Source: Patellaria atrata CBS 101060
Taxonomy: Eukaryota > Ascomycota > Dothideomycetes > Patellariales > Patellariaceae
NCBI GenBank assembly: GCA_010093705.1
Contig: MU006089.1
Location: forward strand, 1,056,455-1,120,454
DNA length: 64,000 nt
Direction of reading: 5' to 3'
The notes under the pieces are model-generated. The model ran no database searches. It was not told where the DNA came from and saw only the letters and a program-made list of their open reading frames with translations. A program made the position numbers and the translations under genes. Of this stretch, positions 35,892 to 47,278 are shown in pieces. Each line of letters starts with the position of its first letter. Position 1 is the first letter of the stretch.

Positions 35892-37039
35892 ATGGGTCTT
35901 GCAGGCCCCAAAAAGTGAGGATGATGACTATATCTGCGAGGAAACGTGCTAATATCTCTGTAGTCGCTCAAAGCTCTCCCATGACCCAAACAATACCACT
36001 TGGAGCCGCTCCACAGCCCGCTTTGGACACAAAATATTAACTCGTCACGGATGGACACCCGGTGATTACCTTGGAGCCAAGGATGCGAACCACTCAAGCC
36101 ATTATACTGCGGCGAATGCTTCTCATATACGAGTTGTACTAAGAGATGATAATCTCGGCATTGGAGCGAAGCGGGGGAGGGAGACTGCGGACAATTTTGG
36201 ACTAAACCAATTTCAGGGCCTCCTTGGTCGTTTGAATGGCAAAAGCGATGCTGAGTTGAAGAAGGAAGAAGGTACCAGGCGGGACAAAGAGCTAGCGCTA
36301 TATCAAGGCCAGAGATGGGGATTCACGAATTTTGTCAGCGGTGGATTCCTTGTGGGCGACAAGATTGAGAGGATTTCTAAACGAGAATTTCTAGAGGTTA
36401 CTCCGAAGGCTCAGGTTCAAACTGAATCCGGGGCAGTAGATACGTCGACTATATCCAAGAAACGGAAGCGACCCTCAGTTGAAGATTCTAAGGATTCTGT
36501 CAAAATGGAGAAACTGGAAGAAGGTGGCCTTGAGTTGTCAATCGACGAGCGTGGCCAAATCGTTGGAAGCACAGATTCCGATACTGTCCCAGCTCAGTTA
36601 TCCGGGTATACCTTAGATGAGAAGGCTGAAAAAAAGAAACGCAAGCTAGAGAAGCGCGCTAGGAAAGAAGAGAAACGCCGGAGAAAGGAAGAGAAGAAAA
36701 GACGGAAAGCGAAGGCTGAGAAGAGCTCTTCGGATAGTTCAGAGGTTCGAAGTAGAAAAGGAAAGAAGAACAAACAACAAGAAGAGCGGACAGAGGAGAA
36801 AGGGGTGTCCAACACCGCAAGTGATATCTCTGCAGTAACCCAACGAACTGCCACTTCACAACAATCACTCACACTTAACTTCTCAAATGGTCGGCAAGTA
36901 GTGAGGCAGAGATATATACAGCAGAAGAGAATGGCGTCTATAGATCCAAAGGCTTTGAAAGAGGTAAGCGGAAGGTCTTACAATACTTGCTCAGCCTCAT
37001 ATACTAACATATCTTTAGATCTTCATGATTAAAGCATAA
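35892..37039 (+). CDS. PXR1: PXR1/PinX1-like G-patch protein, rRNA processing and telomerase inhibitor
   Basis: Nucleolar protein needed for pre-rRNA and snoRNA processing; the yeast and human members also bind and restrain telomerase. Exons 35892-35914, 35964-36963 and 37019-37039 give 347 residues. The start MGLAGPKN-RSKLSHDPNNTTW, the G-patch (FGHKILTRHGWTPGDYLGAKDA...LRDDNLGIGAKRG, about residues 25-80), the LLGRLNGKS segment and a Lys/Arg/Glu-rich nucleolar-type region (about 225-275) are family hallmarks. The final 21-base exon encodes IFMIKA, the conserved C-terminal tail, so both terminal coding exons are tiny (23 and 21 bases) and easily missed by gene finders. Divergent from the coiled-coil gene. 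Confidence 0.95.
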
Positions 37040-37472
37040 TATACGACTTTCACGCATTACCTAGTAGCTAGTGATACCCAATGAAATCTTGAAGAACATG
37101 CATATCAAAGAGAAATGAGAGAAGACCCGTCTAGGTATTATCTCACCTGGAGTTGATAGCCAGTATTAAATGTAACGTGCCGCAGCGTTCATTACAAGAG
37201 CCACACTATTGATTTCCGTGTCTGCATGTATTACCATCATTATTATGTTCTCAGTCATTGGCACACAGGCTAGAAGGTTGTCGGGTTTATAGACCTGGGC
37301 TTAACCCCGCGCTTAAGTCCAGCAGCCTACTCTTATCGCTTATCGCGTCTCCCTAGTACTAGCAAGGTTTAAACTTGCCCCAGCTTACACCCCTCCGCAA
37401 CCTTTAACTCTGCCTAAACCTACACACGAGTTCCACCAGCATTGAGGTGATTCTAACCCGCCTCCCTTCTTC
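37040..37472. other. Intergenic, PXR1 to IRC20-like gene
   Basis: 433 bases on the + strand between two same-strand genes; the right 150 bases are C/T-rich leader. No gene seen. Confidence 0.5.
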
Positions 37473-40400
37473 ATGGCGGCGGTCTCTCTAAAGGCGGACG
37501 TTTGCGGCGCGACTTTACTGTCAGACTCTCTACCACACTCAGCTACCACCCCGTTACGAAAGTTCCTCGCCTTCGTCCAGTCTCTATTGCCGCAGGACCA
37601 AATAGAGGGGCCACGTCCCAAGAAACGACAACGTCGCAATGACAAAAGCGCTGCTAGTATTGTAGCGCATGATCTTGACGAGACGGAAAATAATGCGACG
37701 GTAGCAAGAATTAGTATCGATCTAGTACGTAAGAACATCTCCAGCCCTGCTTCTTCCCTAGCTAATCTTACCAGGAGTTCAAGAAGGACAAAAAGTACGA
37801 CAAGACAGATACTGGGGTAGAGTCAAATATCATCGCTACCACGTTTACTCTTCAGCACATTGACCGGGATTCGCACGATACTTATACCATTGCACTTTCG
37901 ACTCTAGAGACTCCATCCTCGTCGCTCGAGCTACAAGTAAGGTCTGCTAGCTTGGAGGGAGCATATGATCACTTAGAAAGGGCCGCAACTCTCTCACGGC
38001 GGAAATCTGATATAGCCTGGGTTCGCTTCAGGATTCTTCCCCCAACATCGGACAGACAGTTCTTCCAATTCGAGACATCGATACACTGGCGACTAGGCCG
38101 ATGGCTCGATATAAACCCAATCCACATCCGAAGAAATATTCAATTAAGAGTTGGGAAAGATATAGATCTCCTAAAAGCGTATTTCGGAGAGAATAAGGAT
38201 GGGAACTCCTCGTGGTCCTTACAGGACTTTTATGAAAATGTTCACGTTCCACCCGTAGATCTAAAACTCTCCCCGAAAATACAGGACAAAGTGATTGAAT
38301 GCATGCTCTATCCTTTCCAGAAGAGAGCTGTCAACTGGCTACTATGCCGGGAAGGAGTAGAATATCGAGGAGACGATCTAAAAGAAGTTGAGCGCAAGAC
38401 TTTTACCGTCGACCGACTTCCTCCATCTTTCTCGGTAGCGAAGGATGCTGATGGAAATCGAATCTTCGTAAGTCAACTGCAAGGGAAAATATCCAAGGAT
38501 CTCGCTTCCCTTCCAGAATCAAAGTGGCCTCTTTCGGGTGGGATATTGGCTGAAGAGATGGGACTAGGCAAAACCGTTGAACTTATTGCTTTGATGTGTC
38601 TCCACAAACGGCCGTTTACGGAAAAAGTAGTGTACGACGAATATTCCGGGTCCGACATTATTCCAACAGGAGGTACCCTTATCATCACACCCTCGTCTAT
38701 ATTGCAACAGTGGAAAAGTGAAATCAATACCCATGCGCCGCACCTGAAAGTCTACGAATACAAGGGTCTCCCTTCACCAAACGCGCCACAGAAGCTTCAA
38801 GCTGAGTCTACGGTCAACCATCTCATTCAGTACGATGTTGTACTAACAACCTACTCTGTCCTTTCTCGAGAAATCCATTATGCAACTCCTCCTCCCGAAC
38901 GGAACTTACGCCACGCCAAGCAGCACGAATCTCGCCGAAGTCCCCTCGTTCAAATATCATGGTGGCGCGTTTGCTTAGACGAAGCCCAAATGGTTGAAAG
39001 TGGTGTCAGCCAAGCAGCAACAGTTGCTCGTCTCGTTCCACGAATCAATGCATGGGCGGTATCAGGGACACCTCTCAAGAAAGATGTTCAAGATTTGTAC
39101 GGGCTTTTGATCTTTTTAAGATATGAACCATTCTGCAGTTCTAAAACACTATGGCAACGTGTAGATAAGGCTGTGTTCAAAGAGATTTTTAGTGAAATTG
39201 CTTTGCGACATACCAAGGACAAAGTTAGACAGGAATTGCGATTGCCTCCTCAACGTCGTGTTGTGATCACGGTCCCATTTACTGCTGTAGAGGAACAAAA
39301 TTACGGTCAGCTGGTGGAGCAGATGTGTGGTGAGTGCGGCTTGACCACGGATGGAGCCCCGGTCACTCCTGATTGGAACCCACAATCAGAGGCAGTGGTC
39401 GAACGAATGAGGGCTTGGTTAGTCCGCCTACGGCAAACTTGTCTACATCCTCATGTTGGGGCTCGCAATCGTAGAGCTTTAGGACGCAGTAAAGCGCCAC
39501 TTCGTAGTGTAGATGAGGTCTTGGAGGTCATGATCGAGCAAAACGAGACTAACCTTCGAGCGGAAGAACGTACATACCTGGTGTCTAAAGTGAATCGGGG
39601 ACAAATAATTGCAAACGATAAGAGTGATAATCATCGCAGCGAGAAGGCACTAGAGATCTATTTGGCTGCTCTCCAACAGGCTAATCATATTGTAGAAGAA
39701 TGCAGGCAAGAATTGGCCGCTGAGAAGCAGAAACAACAGGAAGCAGATAATGATGTAAATAGCGGCTCAACTGAGATCTCGGACGAGGAGAGCGACTCGG
39801 AAGGGAAGACGAAGGATAAGAATGCCCGAATCTCCACGCTTCAAAAAATGCTCCGTGGAGCTCTGGAGGTCCAACATGTCTGCTTGTTCTATGTCGCTAC
39901 CGCCTACTTTCAGATCAAGTCTAACGAAGACTTGACAAAGCCCGGATCGGAGGAATTCACGCGCTTAGAGGGTTATGAAATCGAATTCTACGATAAAGCA
40001 AAGGTCGTACGTAAGGAAATGCTGCAAGATAGTTCTTCGAAGGCCGAGAGCATGATGCGCAGAATCTCAGGAATGCAAAAAAAGTCTAAGTTAGCTGCGT
40101 GTGAAGAAATTGCTTTGATAGAGGATCGTGGCGGCATAGAGAACCGAAAGGTGCTAGAGAAGATGGACACGCTCTCAGAAATCCTGAACAAGCAGGCTAT
40201 CAGAATTAGCCAATGGAGGAGTAAGGTGCTCCAAATATTACTGTCACCTTTGGTCGACGAAGACGAAGGAAAAGACACTACAGGTGACGAATACGAAGAT
40301 TCCACGAAAATGCAAGACGAGCTCTACGTTTACATTACAGCTCTCAGAGCCATCATTGCCGATCGACATCTCGCAGTCAGTGGCCAATTAAATGTACTAA

Positions 40401-42039
40401 TTGAACACGAAACAAAGGAAGCAACCAAAACAGCAAAAGAAGGAGAAGGGCATGCCCCCGAACTCATGCTCAAGGTTATGGATGAGCGAGCAATTCTGAA
40501 ATCTACCTCACAGCAAGGCTGTCTCCGTGGAATTGTCTCTGAGGTTCGCTCTCTTGCGACCACCTTGCAGTGGCAAGCGGAGAACGGTAATAATCGTGCA
40601 GCATTGGAACTGGAAGTTGTCGAAAAGATGCTCAAAGACATCAATAGCGTACTTGGTGCCCAAAATAAACTGATAGCGGATCTAGAACGGGAGCTTGAAT
40701 CATTCAGATCAACAATGAATTTACGTCTGAGTTTCTATCGGCAGCTACAGGAAATCTCAGATACTGTTGCACCGATAAAAGAGGACCTCGACCCTCAGCT
40801 TGATAAAGTAGCTTTACGCTCTCATCAACAGCGTGAGGAAAAGGCAAGCGAGAAGCTATCGGGTCTAAAGACAAAACGTCGATTCCTGCTCCATTTAAGG
40901 TCCGAAGCAAATAACGATGAGGATTCGAAAATTTGCGTAATCTGCCAATCTAATTTCGAGACGGGTGTTCTCACTGTGTGCGGCCACCAATATTGTAAGG
41001 ACTGTATTCGTATGTGGTGGTCGCAACATCGTACTTGTCCTGTAAGTCTAATATTCAGCATCATAATAATTAAACGATGTGCTAACTACCTAAGGTTTGT
41101 AAACGTCGCCTTGGGCTTGCTGATTTCCATGACATTACGTTCAAACCGCAGGAAATCCGCGCCCAAGAGGAGTATAATCAACCAACCTCACATGAAAAGC
41201 GTGCATCACCTGCTCTACAAGTTTCGATATATTCGGATATGAATAGCACGATTATGAATGAAATCAAATCCATTGATTTGAATGGGGCTTACGGGACCAA
41301 GATCGACATGATCGCGCGACATATTCATTGGATACGTGAGCATGATCCAGGGTCGAAGTCAATCATTTTCTCACAATACAGTGATTTCCTTCAGGTCCTT
41401 GAAGGTGCCTTCCATCATTTCAAGATCAGTTGTACCAGTATCAGCAGCAAAAATGGAATCGAGAAGTTCAAGAAAGACCCCAGCGTAGAGTGTTTCTTAT
41501 TGGATGCAAAGGCCGATTCTTCCGGCTTGAATCTCGTCAACGCAACACATGTGTTTTTATGCGAACCGCTTATCAATGCTGCAATTGAATTACAGGCAAT
41601 AGCTCGTGTTCATAGAATCGGTCAACAGCGCCCAACAACAGTCTATATGTATCTTATCAACGATACTGTAGAGGAAGCTATCTACGACATTTCGGTCTCG
41701 CGCCGGCTAGAGCACATTGGACGATTCAAACTTAAAGGGAAGGAAACGACAAGGTCAGGCCGTGTCACGCCCATTCTACAAGAAAGTACCATCGATGCGG
41801 CAAACTCGTTGGAGCTTCAACAGGCACCTATCTCCAAGCTTCTCGTCAAAGGCAAGGGCGGAGGGGAAGTAGTGGAGAAGGGAGATCTGTGGAATTGCTT
41901 ATTCGGTAAACCGCGTAGACGGCAAGCTGGCGTCTCGCAGCAATTGGAGATGGAAGTGAACCGATACGTCAGGGCTGAGGCGGCTGAGGAACGTCGAATC
42001 ACGTCAACCGATGAGTTGTCCGGAAGGTCCTCCTCGTGA
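37473..42039 (+). CDS. IRC20: SNF2-family ATPase with RING finger (SHPRH/IRC20 type)
   Basis: Predicted chromatin-acting DNA translocase and ubiquitin ligase; yeast IRC20 and human SHPRH act in recombination control and damage tolerance. Exons 37473-37724, 37775-41041 and 41095-42039 give 1487 residues, the size of the family. The first helicase half has YPFQKRAVNWLL, Walker A AEEMGLGKTVELIAL (about 342-356), a DEAH-type box as CLDEAQMVES (about 484) and SGTPLKKDVQDLYGLL. A long charged, coiled-coil insert (about 590-1130) leads to a C3HC4 RING, CVIC...CGHQYCKDCI...CPVCKRR (about 1138-1178), with an intron between CP and VC. The second half has SIIFSQYSDFLQVLE and ARVHRIGQQRPTTVYMYLINDTVEE. 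The RING between the helicase halves is diagnostic. No breaks seen. Confidence 0.95.
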
Positions 42040-43942
42040 TCTACGGCCATCCTTATCCGTCAAGGTCCGATGATATGCAGCCAGAAAACCGAATGCTTAC
42101 GTTGTGTGCGCTGTATTGATACATGCATCGTTTGTGAGATTTCCTAACTGGGGTCGCCGCTTTATGGGATAGAGATATAGATACCAGCTGTGATGATTGG
42201 AAGGGTATCAGTTGCAGTGAATGGGACCGCGCGTTCCCCTATTTTTCTTCTTATATTTTTCTTTTCTTGAAAACTCTAGTTGTTTTCATGATTATCGTGA
42301 CTGGTAAAAGCCTAAACGGCCATCTCGTTCACATATTTAAAAACGAGTACCTGTACGATATAGGTGAAAGTAAAGTAGAATAAAAATAAGCAGAAAGTGG
42401 ACTTCTGAGACGGCTCTTGGAAGATCGGGGCTAAACGGTCGGATCACCTCCAGATCTGGTATTATAGATCTCATCAAACTTCGGACCCGTTTGAGGCATG
42501 GACCAGATGTGTACTTCAGTGGTAAGGTGGTGAAGCTTCTCAGTGATGATGGGACGAACTCGCTCGATTTTCGTCTTGGATTATCTCCACAAGTTGCTAT
42601 CAAATTGGTTGAGTACTATACTTCTACGGAGTAACCCCCTTGACCTTGAACGTGTAGGTGCATTCATACGCTGCCATCTACCTACCTTAGTTCTAGCGAG
42701 TGAGGAGGTAGTGGTGTAATAACCCCTCGTTGAACCTTTTCGTGTGATCAGAAAAAGTCCGTCCAAGGGTCCAAGGGAAACATGTGCAGGCTGTGCTCCA
42801 TCAGTGTCCCCCCGTACGCGCGAGTCGTTGGTCCCTGTCTGACGTTACTAAATAAAAGCCGATTCCCCAGACTCGTCGAACAAGCTTTTCGGGCCAGACA
42901 TTCACTGCATTTCTTACAGACTTAACAGGAATTCAGCGAGACCATCCTCGTTCAACTTTCAACAACTAGACAGATATCGTTCGTAGGGCCTTGTACGTTT
43001 GTCGAACTTGTAATAGTCGATTCTTGTCTATCTTCCGATGCCATAGATCTAGAACACTTTCTCGTTCTCCCCATCTTTACAGAACCTCTACCTCCCCCTG
43101 CCGAACTCACCCAGCCAGCGATCTTCAGTTCTGTTCACCGTTCCCGGCACTTCGTCACTGAAAACACCGAATCAGTGTCTTCTGGGCCTTGGGTTGTTAG
43201 ACTCTCATCTGAGTCTTGTCCCGCCGCCAAGTCAAGTAGGCCAAGAGAGCCAGTCCAAGAAGCTTATGTATGCCACCACCCTTTTCCTTTCATTCTGTCA
43301 TCTGCCCAAGTCTATCAAGTCCCATCAAGTCCGTCCGTACGGGGTGTTGTTGCTCTGTCGCGGCCGTATTTCGCCCCCTATCATCAGTTGCTTCTCATCC
43401 CATCTCTCGGCTCTCGCTGGGCGATGGGAACCACACATAGTCATCCTCTCTTACCTCAATGCACTGCCACAGTACGGCCGCGCAATGTGATGAGAATGTT
43501 CAACTTCTCAGTTATTGCCACGAGCATCCTACGTCAGCATCAATGCTCTCACTGATGGTTTCCGCAGTCTGTCCCTTAGTAACCACCACCCATCGAACCC
43601 AGCTGCTGTCGCGCATCCAATCCTCCGGTGTTCAGTATCTTATTCGCTCGCGCGTTCCTTGATCTCAATACCTAGAATACGACCTTCCACAGATACCCTC
43701 GAGTTATTCCTAGCCGAAGAATTCCAGATCAGGTATCCACTTGCAATTCGAAAACTACACATTCAGGTGGGGTAGGCTTCGTTAAGCGTACAACGAGAAC
43801 CGGCGCATCTTTTACCTTGGAATAACCGTTGGGAGCTTGCCAGATTCGGAATCAATAAAGGTGTGTAGGTGCGAGCTGGAACCGTGCGAGCTCCTGTGTA
43901 TCCTTTGCGGGTAACCGCATGATGTGAGCGGTGAAACCGAGT
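42040..43942. other. Intergenic, palF upstream region
   Basis: 1.9 kb without a supportable gene. From about 42880 the + strand is C/T-rich and likely transcribed as a long palF leader. Two GCCAAG words at 43226 and 43240 match the PacC binding core. Open frames of up to 126 codons here lack family features. Confidence 0.5.
43226..43245 (+). promoter_or_regulatory. Two candidate PacC/Rim101 sites upstream of palF
   Basis: GCCAAG occurs at 43226-43231 and again at 43240-43245, 14 bases apart in the same orientation, about 700 bases before the palF start. GCCARG is the known PacC core, and yeast RIM8 is a known Rim101 target, so feedback is plausible. Six-base words are expected by chance about twice in this intergenic span, so the evidence is weak. 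Confidence 0.3.
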
Positions 43943-46390
43943 ATGCCGTCTAATTCATCGCGTGATCCAATTCTGTCCAAATCCACTCCCCCGGGTCGTT
44001 CTCTGCTCTCGAGAATCAAATCACCTTTCAACTCCAAGTCACGGAACGCTACTGAGTTCTATGTTCAGCCGGATGATCCTCATCGACAATATTCCCCAGG
44101 TGACATCGTCAGTGGATCCGTGATACTTAAGCTTTTTCGCCCAGTACGGGTCACCCACATCGTTGTTTGTCTACACGGATACGTACAGGTGTACCGAAAC
44201 CCCAATTCACCTGGAGATATCATCCGGAAGCATGGCATCGGACCAGCAGCTGGCAAAGGAAAAAGATCTGGAGGGTACTTTGGCAATGGTTTCGCCACAC
44301 TGTTTGAGGATGAGGTGGTTCTTTGTGGGGAGGGCAGATTGGGCGAGGGCATGTATCAATTTAACTTTGAGCTAGAATTCCCTTCCAAAGGTCTTCCCAG
44401 TAGTATCGATGTAAGTCTGTGGGATTAGTCTGGCCCCTAATTGCCACTAATAATATCTTAGTTTGAGAGGGGCACCATTTCTTATATGATTACATCGACA
44501 ATGACTAAGCCTACGACGATATCTCCTACGATGTCGTGTGACACGAAAATATGGCTTATAGAAGACATTGATATTGCACCAATAGTGAGTCCGAAACCTC
44601 GAGTAATATCACTAGAACCGATATCCCGGAGGTCAAGAGCCAAAAGTAGTGCTATAAAGCGCGTAGGAGGAGTTTCTGAATCTATACACAAGGGACAAAC
44701 GACTTCTGAACCCTCTAGGAGCAGTCGATTCTCTGAATTAAGTAGTACCCAGGAAGACACCGAGTCCCCGGAGAGCCCGACACCCAGTGATGTCAGTTAC
44801 GAGAGTGGAGTATCAAGTGGGAATGGATCAACCCTGGAAACCGGTGGTCCATTATCCATCATGACTGGCGACAGCTCAAGACTTGGTCTTAGCAAAGGCC
44901 ATCGTCATAAGAAGACTATAACAGCTACCATCGAACTGCTGAAAGCTGGTTTTCTTAGAGGTGATAATATTCCTTTGAAGATCTCAGTCAAGCATACGAA
45001 ACCAGTGAAAAGCGTACGCGGCATAATTGTCACACTCTATAGACAGGCTCGTGTTGACATGCACCCGGCTCTACCTGTCGTAACCGCGGGTGATGGTGAC
45101 CGCAAGATGGAAGACGTCTATCCCAAATCACGTACAGGATTGGGAGGTTTGTCATTATCATCAGCTGGATCTAGTCACTTATTCAGAAAAGATCTCTCTC
45201 AATCATTTGCGCCCCTATATGTGGATCCGATCGCCAAAACAGCCGAAATCAAGGCTGCGGTACGGGTTCCGGATGAGGCATTTTCAACTATTTCCTGTGT
45301 ACCAGGCGCCATGATCACGTTCAAGTACCACGTGGAGGTTGTGGTAGACATCCAAGGTAAGCTCCAGGGACTGGATAAGTACTTTACAAATGCCGGCATC
45401 ATGGGTGTTCCTAGCGACTATGGAAACATCCCTGGGATGGGTAGAGCAGAAGATGCGAGTGGCAGTTTTCTTGCCGCTTGGGGTAGCAATTTCATCGATA
45501 CGGAACACATTCGACGGGATAAAAGCGTCGTTTGTTGCGTCTTTGAAGTTGTTGTTGGCACAAGAGATAGTGAGAGGAAAAAAGGTAAACAACGGGCGGA
45601 CCTGAACCAAGGCACTGCTCAGAGCCACTATGACCCTTATGACAACCACGTCCAAGAAATTCAAATCCCGGACTATGATCAACAATATTCACAAGCTACC
45701 CCCGAGGGGGAACCTTTGGGTTACGGTTATGGTCCAGCACATGACATAGCTCACCATGACTATTACTATCCAAATTATCACGGAGCCAATGATTATGCAC
45801 AAATACCCCCAGAAGGGCAGCCATTAGAGAATTCAGCATACCCTTTACCACAGCAAGAGGACGAGGGGCAACTTACGGAAAAAGAACGCCTCAGGAGAGC
45901 CGAAGCCCGACTATTACCTAGTCATCCTCCGGATCAAGATACAGAATCCTCCACTTCTGCAGCAGCACTTGCCCCTTCAGCGCCTGATTTTAGTCCAGTA
46001 GAGCACACTGTATTACCACTACGTCCGTCGGCACCTCCAGATAATTCTGAGTCGATCGCAGTCTCCCCTTATACGAATCATATCGATAACCTTTTGGTCA
46101 GTCATGGTCTACGGCCGAGTGCACCGAAATATGAGGAAACTGAGCAAGCAGAAGCTTCATCAAGTGCGGCGAAAGCTGTACCTACGGATGACAAAGCAGA
46201 GCTCCAACGGCGTCGTCTAGAAATGGAACGCAGTTCACCTCAAGACGGCCAAGACGTTGAGGCCAGCGGGAGCGGGACATCGAACAGCTTCACGCCGACT
46301 GCACCTACAATAAGAGATGAAGAAGAAGGATTTGGCTTTCACGAAGACGCTAGCCGTGATGACCCCGTATTACCAAAATATGAAAGATGA
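43943..46390 (+). CDS. palF: PalF/RIM8 arrestin of the ambient-pH signalling pathway
   Basis: Arrestin-like adaptor that binds the PalH plasma-membrane pH sensor and, once ubiquitinated, recruits ESCRT components so that PacC is processed at alkaline pH. Exons 43943-44410 and 44462-46390 give 798 residues. The arrestin N-fold begins FYVQPDDPHRQYSPGDIVSGSVIL and includes YFGNGFATLFEDEVVLCGEGRL, FNFELEFPSKGLPSSIDFERGTISYMI and SPKPRVISLEPISRRS; the C-fold follows at TITATIELLKAGFLRGDNIPLKI to DFIDTEH-type sequence near residue 510. The tail is Pro/Gln/Ser-rich with NDYAQIPPEG and ends VLPKYER. These strings are distinctive of PalF among fungal arrestins. The frame is open to 43931, but the first ATG is 43943. 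Two candidate PacC sites lie upstream. Confidence 0.95.
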
Positions 46391-47278
46391 TCTCAGCATG
46401 GCGTTACTGGCGTTCGATAAATACATTATGACTGAAGCTTGGCCGGCTGCACTTTGTTTTGGGTACTTTGATGACTTGTTTAGGATGTTCGCATTTGATA
46501 CCATGAGGTTATATTAACCTTTGTTTCCGAATGGTTAAAGGACAATTGATGAGTGTGGCAGGAGGGATGTGTCGTCTCTCTCTTTGTCAATATCAGGTGT
46601 ACGTAGATATGCGCTTAAATGACGTAGATGTCTATTAATGCAGCGAGAAATGGGTGATGAAATTCATCTGAAGATAGTAAAAAGTGCATCTGAGTAGCAG
46701 TGTAAGATCACAGATCTTGTTCGCAGTCAAATAGTTGTACAATAATTGTACAGCGCAGCACTGTGGTAGTGTACTTCTGTACAGCATGAGGGAGTGACGT
46801 TGGGCAGCCCCACGATCCCACCCCCTAAGCTCTACCGCCACCTCATGTTCAACCGCTACCAGGGGTCGATAAACCCCTACAAGTACTTGCGTATTCTATA
46901 ATCCCTACTTTTTGTTTGACCCTCCACTTCTATGATCGCATCACGAAGTAGTCCTTACTGTACTCTTGTGCTTCTGCGGAACTAAAGTCAAACTTATTTG
47001 AGCTCTTAAGAGAAGCTCGACGGTAAACTGATACATGACCGACTCATTCGCTGATTAGTAGAACCACGCAGCTAGCTACGGGCTTACGCGCGGTAATCGG
47101 AGTCGACCGACTGAAGATTGCTTTCAATAAAGGACAAGCCCCATCCGCTTGCCTATTCAAATGACCTGTTTCCTCTCTTTTTACGATTTGATAATCGATT
47201 GCGGGTGAGGTGTGCAATTATATGAACAGACTGAACTGTGAGAAGGAACATACGAGTATTCAAAGGTCACTAGGCACT
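46391..47278. other. Intergenic, palF to hxB
   Basis: 888 bases, no gene seen. The frame of hxB is open back to an ATG at 47222, so the last 57 bases may be coding. Confidence 0.5.

Noticed and set aside
43175-43555. 126-codon open frame upstream of palF
   Set aside because: No family features, overlapped by other-frame open stretches of similar length, and in a C/T-rich leader-like region.
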